From IMG/VR virus record IMGVR_UViG_3300035698_016704, positions 1 to 32,633 of that record: a stretch of 32,633 nucleotides of DNA. One strand, given 5' to 3'. Shown piece by piece: positions 28,907 through 32,633 of this stretch. The notes beneath the pieces are model-generated. The model saw only the letters and a list, made by a program, of their open reading frames with translations, ran no database searches and was not told where the DNA came from. The translations under genes and the position numbers were made by a program. The first letter of the stretch is position 1. Each line of letters starts with the position of its first letter. The DNA is from a virus.

Positions 28907-29965
28907 TTACAATAACTTACTGTTATCAAATAGGTATGGAATAAGTTTGCGATTATTTATAATATTTTCAAATTTTGTTTTCGATTTTATGTCATCTGGA
29001 TCTCCTTTCTTTAGTTGCACACATGATATTGTGCTATCGCATGTGTTTTTTAATAGTTTTAATGCTTTGGACAATTTTTTAAAAGAAACATCACTGTCCA
29101 ACATAAGGCATATTTCTTTAATATCTTTTTCGGCAAGCAATAGAGCTTGGTATTCTGAAAGATAACTACTAAAAATACCTACCGGAGGGAATCCATTAAG
29201 AATAGTTCTTATGCAGTCCAAAACTCCTTCATTAATGAATACTAATTCAGCATTCTTTTTTATATTATTGTAGTTATAAAGAAGAATGCTTTGTAGTGAT
29301 TCAAATGGATAAAGAACCTTCCTACTTTTTATCTTTATCTTACGGTCATCAGGATATTTTTTTCTTAAACGTTTATATCGTATTATGGTTGTTTTTTTGT
29401 ATTGACTATATGCTAAGAAACTTCTGTTATTCTTAGTTTGTATTGGAAAAATTAGACGATTATCATAAAATCCTCCTTTACATATACCTACATTAAATTT
29501 TCTTATCATAGATATTGGCAGGAAGCGTCGTTTGCAGAATTTAGTTTGATGTGTCAGAGTTCTATATTCTCTTGGGGTATCAATAATAAGTCCTTCTTCT
29601 GTTTCTTTATCATCTAATCCTAAAATACCTTCTGCAGAAATAGTTTTTAGACTAGAAGTTGCTTCTGTAAAATGATCTGTATCACCACCATATAAATCTT
29701 GGTAATTTTTAACTACTTCATCATAAGGTAGTGCATAATATATGGTTAAAAATGCTTTGTGATTACCACTTACGCCACATCTATGACATATAAATCTTTT
29801 ATCATGTTTTGGATTATCTGAACCCATGTTAACAAACATGTGATCTTTTGGACTAGGACAATCAGGAGAAATACAATCAATATTTAATTCCTTACCATGT
29901 TTACCATGAATAATTTCTCCTTTTGGAAACTCTTGTAATAAAAATTCTTTCCATTTTATTTCCAC
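28907..29965 (-). CDS. DnaG-like DNA primase
   Basis: A protein of 352 residues. A zinc-binding N terminus has C31, C36, C60 and C63 (DCISPDC ... ICHRCGVSG). A middle region contains GGFYDNRLIFPIQTKNN, typical of the RNA polymerase core of DnaG/gp61 primases. The TOPRIM fold has Glu246 (VFINEGVLDCIR) and the D-x-D pair D290/D292 (CLMLDSDVS). It is shorter than bacterial DnaG (about 580) because the helicase-binding C terminus is missing, as in T4 gp61. Translation begins at GTG with AGAGG upstream and overlaps the GT9-like gene by 10 bp. It works with the DnaB-like helicase upstream. Confidence 0.9.
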   Translation of the reverse strand: MEIKWKEFLLQEFPKGEIIHGKHGKELNIDCISPDCPSPKDHMFVNMGSDNPKHDKRFICHRCGVSGNHKAFLTIYYALPYDEVVKNYQDLYGGDTDHFTEATSSLKTISAEGILGLDDKETEEGLIIDTPREYRTLTHQTKFCKRRFLPISMIRKFNVGICKGGFYDNRLIFPIQTKNNRSFLAYSQYKKTTIIRYKRLRKKYPDDRKIKIKSRKVLYPFESLQSILLYNYNNIKKNAELVFINEGVLDCIRTILNGFPPVGIFSSYLSEYQALLLAEKDIKEICLMLDSDVSFKKLSKALKLLKNTCDSTISCVQLKKGDPDDIKSKTKFENIINNRKLIPYLFDNSKLL

Positions 29966-30885
29966 CGTAATAGCCTCTTTTTAACAACATCAACAATTTC
30001 TCTTACAGAAACTTCCATAAAGCAATTTGTTAATTTATCTGATTGTTCTAAAGTTTTACAAAAATCTTTGTTGCATGGGCAACATTCTCCTTTGAACCTA
30101 GTGAATATTGATTTTAAATGTAATTGATCTTTTGTGTCTTCTCTAGATGTGTTTGCGAAGATACCAATTGTTTGTTCCTTTATAGCTAACGACAAATGCA
30201 TTAAAAAACTATCAAAGCTAATGAATGAATCGCATAAACTAATTGCTTGAGCCATGTAGGGTGCTTCATAGTTTCCAACCATAGAAGATAAGTCTTGCGA
30301 CAGTGAATTTGTTATATTTATTATCATTTGTTCTCTTAATTTATTTTCTTCTGTTCCGAATAAAATTATTTTACAATTTATAGATGTTTGCAATTGTTTA
30401 ATTAATTCAACTAAGAAATCAACAGTAGGTTTTGCTGTGGGATGTTCTTCTTCTCCTATATTAATTCCGATTAGATATTTTCTGTTTCCTCTAGAAACAA
30501 TGGAATGAATCCAATCAACGGGATAACCTAGTTTTTCAAAGTAGTAATCATGAGGTATTGTTGGAATTGGTTCATCATATATATCTAATAAAGAACATGA
30601 AATCCCCGTAACTGATCTAAACCTATCACAAAAAGCTTTGGATAGGCCAGTGAATGGTGATAATAGAAGAACATTCCAAATATGTTTATCCATTAATGTT
30701 AAAAACGTTTCCGAATTCATTGAATAAAGTTTTATTTTGTACTTCTTTATAGAAGAAAAGATGTCTAAGTTGAATTGGTCTGTAATTATTGTTAGTTCTA
30801 CATCTTTTCTGATAGTCCCTATCACTCCTGTTCTTTTTAAAACATTTTTTCTTAAGCCAGTATTAACTATTAGAGCTTTCTTCAT
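29956..30885 (-). CDS. GT9-like (heptosyltransferase-type) glycosyltransferase
   Basis: A protein of 309 residues starting MKKALIVNTGLRKNVLKRTG; GAGGAG precedes this ATG. The N-terminal strand, the central linker with YLIGINIGEEEHPTAKPTVD, and the C-terminal block IILFGTEENKLREQ / YMAQAISLCDSFISFDSFLM / HLSLAIKEQTIGIFA follow the GT9 pattern 'G-x-x-E...l-x-x-a-d-l-x-i-x-x-D-s-x-x-x-H-l-a-x-a-x-g-x-p-x-i-x-l-f-g'. A late CCPCNKDFC cluster is unusual. GT9 enzymes add heptose to lipopolysaccharide cores, so it may alter the host surface or another acceptor. Its start overlaps the SemiSWEET-like gene by 23 bp. Confidence 0.65.
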   Translation of the reverse strand: MKKALIVNTGLRKNVLKRTGVIGTIRKDVELTIITDQFNLDIFSSIKKYKIKLYSMNSETFLTLMDKHIWNVLLLSPFTGLSKAFCDRFRSVTGISCSLLDIYDEPIPTIPHDYYFEKLGYPVDWIHSIVSRGNRKYLIGINIGEEEHPTAKPTVDFLVELIKQLQTSINCKIILFGTEENKLREQMIINITNSLSQDLSSMVGNYEAPYMAQAISLCDSFISFDSFLMHLSLAIKEQTIGIFANTSREDTKDQLHLKSIFTRFKGECCPCNKDFCKTLEQSDKLTNCFMEVSVREIVDVVKKRLLRWK

Positions 30886-31183
30886 TTTCTTTCTCCTCAT
30901 TAAAGAAATGATTTTTCCAGATTTTTTCATCTTGTCTATATACTATGATCATAATAAGTACACCAATATCTATAATTAGACCTATTCCATTGGTAATTAT
31001 TAAACAGATGCTCCCTTTTATAATTCCATAATATAGCCACCAAGCAAGACCATGAATTACAAGTATCCAAAAAGGGATTGAGAGGTCATTACTTTTCTCT
31101 CTTTTCCACATTCGATATGCTTGTGGCAATACTCCGAAAACCATAGAGATACCAACGATACTCATCCATATTTCAATTGTCAT
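30863..31183 (-). CDS. SemiSWEET/PQ-loop-like membrane transporter
   Basis: A protein of 106 residues with three predicted membrane helices, starting MTIEIWMSIVGISMVFGVLP after GGAGGATAGTA. Helix 1 ends with the PQ motif (GVLPQAYRMWKREKSNDLSI). Helix 2 has the conserved Trp region (FWILVIHGLAWWLYYGIIKG), and helix 3 the conserved Asn (CLIITNGIGLIIDIGVL). The 'PQ, then K-x-x-K-S-x-D-L-S, then W-x-x-Y-G, then N' order is the bacterial SemiSWEET signature; these dimers move sugars across the membrane. The gene sits between the replicative helicase (11 bp overlap) and a glycosyltransferase. Confidence 0.72.
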   Translation of the reverse strand: MTIEIWMSIVGISMVFGVLPQAYRMWKREKSNDLSIPFWILVIHGLAWWLYYGIIKGSICLIITNGIGLIIDIGVLIMIIVYRQDEKIWKNHFFNEEKENEESSNS

Positions 31184-32513
31184 TACTATCCTCCGCTCTT
31201 TCTTCTTGCCCAATTTGTTCAACAAACTCTATTGTCATAACTTTAAATAAAAGGTCTACCAATATCCCTATATGTCCTTCTCCATCTCTAAATTTATCAA
31301 CCCACAACTCTGCCTGTCTGTCATCCTCTTGTTCTTGTGTTTGGCTGATAGTTAATACAACATCGGCTAATCTCGCTTTGTCATAAGCTTCGCTAAACGA
31401 TTCTTGTCCGAGTCTTGTTCCTCTGGCTGATGCTTTGGCGTGTGTTGTTACCCATATTGGTATTTCTCTTATTTCTGACTGCCTCATTATATCTGTGTAA
31501 GCCTTCTTAACGCTAAGACGATACGATTCTTGTTTTCTAGAAGGTAATAGATGATCACCAGAATCATAAATTATCATATCTGGAACCCATCCTTTGGTTA
31601 TTTCTAATTCTTTTAACAATCCTTCAACATCCATTACGTTTACACTTTCTATTGGTGCATGAATTACTTTCAATGCCTCCTTTCTCCTTCTTCTTAATCC
31701 TCTCATGATTTTATTTGCATTTGCTAAATCTTTTTTAGTCCATGCAAAGTTTTGTAAGTAAGAATAAGGATATTTAACTAGTCTACTATCATATCTGGAT
31801 AAGGTTTGCTTTGCTGTATTTTCAAATACAAAGTGTGCAACATTACATCCTGCAAATATTCCAAATATACCTACATTTATGGATATAATACTTTTACCAA
31901 CACCGGATGTCCCCATTATTAATCCGAGCATGTTATGATATTTCTTTACAATTAAATAATCATCTAATGGTCCTAGTTTTGTTTTTATTTGTAAAGATTT
32001 AAGTCTCTTTGATTCATCTTTCCTTTCCCTTTGTCGTTTTTTCCATTCTTCAAAAACAGAATATATTTTAAAAGTTTTATCAGTGGTATCAAAAAGAAAG
32101 GAAGATTTAATAATGTCTTTTGCAGAACTAATATCACCTTCAGAGCCTTTTCTAGCAGCATCTTCTAATACTATACCAAATTTTTGTTTTTCTGCCCAAC
32201 CATAAATTTCATTTGCAATTCCTTTTGGTGATTTTACTTTTCTCCTAAATAAGGGTAATATTCTTTTTCTATATTCTTTTCTTTTATCTTGATCTTTAAT
32301 TGTTTTTTTAATAACAATTAACATTGATTTTTCTGAAGGTAGTTCTCCTTTATATTTTTCTACATGTTCGAAGATTGCTTTGCAAAAGAACCTAAATGCT
32401 CTTATTGAAAAATAATTAGGTTCAATAACTCTTTTAAATTTTATTACATTAACGGGATCTGTTAACATGATAGCTAAGAGATCCTTTTGAAGGACTTTAT
32501 CAAGTTTGGGCAT
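31173..32513 (-). CDS. DnaB-like replicative helicase
   Basis: A protein of 446 residues. The N-terminal helical domain is DnaB-like (LLAIMLTDPVNVIKFKRVIE ... YFSIRAFRFFCKAIF). The RecA-type motor has Walker A GTSGVGKS at 201-208 after the LGPLDDYL entry, Walker B strand DMIIYDSGD near 312-320, and IPIWVTTHAKASARG followed by SEAYDKARLADVVLTI for the later motifs. It should unwind DNA ahead of the split polymerase and recruit the primase. TGGTGGAA precedes the ATG. The C terminus EERAEDSNDN is acidic. Confidence 0.92.
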   Translation of the reverse strand: MPKLDKVLQKDLLAIMLTDPVNVIKFKRVIEPNYFSIRAFRFFCKAIFEHVEKYKGELPSEKSMLIVIKKTIKDQDKRKEYRKRILPLFRRKVKSPKGIANEIYGWAEKQKFGIVLEDAARKGSEGDISSAKDIIKSSFLFDTTDKTFKIYSVFEEWKKRQRERKDESKRLKSLQIKTKLGPLDDYLIVKKYHNMLGLIMGTSGVGKSIISINVGIFGIFAGCNVAHFVFENTAKQTLSRYDSRLVKYPYSYLQNFAWTKKDLANANKIMRGLRRRRKEALKVIHAPIESVNVMDVEGLLKELEITKGWVPDMIIYDSGDHLLPSRKQESYRLSVKKAYTDIMRQSEIREIPIWVTTHAKASARGTRLGQESFSEAYDKARLADVVLTISQTQEQEDDRQAELWVDKFRDGEGHIGILVDLLFKVMTIEFVEQIGQEERAEDSNDN

Positions 32514-32558
32514 GTTTATTCCACCATTTTATTTTGATAAACCAATATTTAATAAAGT

Positions 32559-32622
32559 AGTGAGGAGTTTTTTTTGAACAAACTGTTCATTCTCTGGTGA
32601 GAGCTATATATTCCTCCTCACT
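32559..32622. repeat. Nested inverted repeats before the helicase gene
   Basis: AGTGAGGAG at 32559-32567 is matched by its exact complement CTCCTCACT at 32614-32622. Between them lies a second inverted repeat GAACAAACTGTTC (32576-32588) beside a run of eight T. The outer arms could form a long stem. It may be an operator or an RNA element upstream of the helicase gene; no transcription terminator geometry is seen. Confidence 0.5.
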
Positions 32623-32633
32623 GTATGATTTCC
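32587..32633 (-). CDS. C-terminal end of an unidentified gene (partial)
   Basis: From the window edge one minus-strand frame reads KSYSEEEYIALTRE and then TGA. The composition looks coding and the stop lies 73 bases before the helicase start. Another frame is also open for a few codons (GNHTVRRNI), so the assignment is tentative. No function can be given. Confidence 0.35.
   Translation of the reverse strand, partial: KSYSEEEYIALTRE

Noticed and set aside
32576-32588. LexA/DinR SOS box
   Set aside because: The palindrome is GAAC-N5-GTTC, whereas the Gram-positive box is GAAC-N4-GTTC within a longer consensus; the spacing is wrong.
1-32633. tRNA genes, CRISPR arrays, integrase or attachment sites
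   Set aside because: Intergenic gaps are too short for most of these, and I saw no cloverleaf, no spaced direct repeats and no recombinase motif.

Overview
The window reads as part of the genome of a large, AT-rich, double-stranded DNA tailed phage (or a close prophage or metagenomic relative). Every supportable gene lies on the minus strand. They are packed head to tail, often with 4-35 bp overlaps and strong GGAGG-type ribosome sites, and hallmark phage replication and recombination genes sit among many small genes of unknown function. No virion, packaging or integrase gene is present, so this is the replication, recombination and nucleotide-metabolism part of the genome. The host cannot be named. 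A lipoprotein signal, a twin-arginine (Tat) signal, a GT9-like glycosyltransferase, a DUF2284-like protein and a radical SAM enzyme suggest, by inference, a bacterial and perhaps anaerobic host.

Layout in the direction of transcription (right to left). At 32.6-28.9 kb: an unidentified gene end, a DnaB-like helicase, a SemiSWEET/PQ-loop-like membrane protein, a GT9-like glycosyltransferase and a DnaG-like primase. At 28.9-27.6 kb: a separate unit with its own candidate promoter, 5' hairpin and intrinsic terminator, encoding a protein with a poly-Asp block and a Lys-rich repeat tail. At 27.6-24.2 kb: a glycosyltransferase, a GIY-YIG nuclease, an HNH homing endonuclease and a DUF2284-like gene that is in frame only after a +1 shift at a UGA codon. 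At 24.2-18.7 kb: small accessory genes, including a Tat-signal protein, a lipoprotein, single-pass and multi-pass membrane proteins, a DUF932-like protein and a SLOG/YspA-like protein.

At 18.7-12.5 kb: a thymidylate-synthase-family enzyme, then a bacterial-type DNA polymerase III alpha gene. This gene is broken by an HNH endonuclease, a DUF3310 gene and a 26-codon ORF. Its C-terminal part restarts with its own ribosome site, then carries an in-frame TAG directly after a strong hairpin and inside one of the most conserved motifs of the enzyme. At 12.5-0 kb, starting from a good sigma70-like promoter: HD phosphohydrolase, HU-like protein, possible UvsY-like mediator, gp32-like single-strand binding protein with a large internal poly-Asp tract, dCMP deaminase, RecA/UvsX, radical SAM enzyme, Mre11/gp47 and Rad50/gp46 homologues, DNA methyltransferase-like protein, a second HD protein, and the last two enzymes of UMP synthesis, PyrF and PyrE (PyrE runs off the window).

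Together the genes supply a replisome (helicase, primase, Pol III alpha, SSB), recombination-dependent replication (RecA, Mre11/Rad50, perhaps UvsY) and pyrimidine supply (PyrE/PyrF to UMP; dCMP deaminase to dUMP; ThyA family to a 5-substituted dUMP). The points most worth checking are the split polymerase with its TAG/hairpin, the UGA +1 site in the DUF2284 gene, phage-borne PyrE/PyrF, the SemiSWEET-like protein, and the two proteins that pair a CFG-cysteine motif with poly-Asp.
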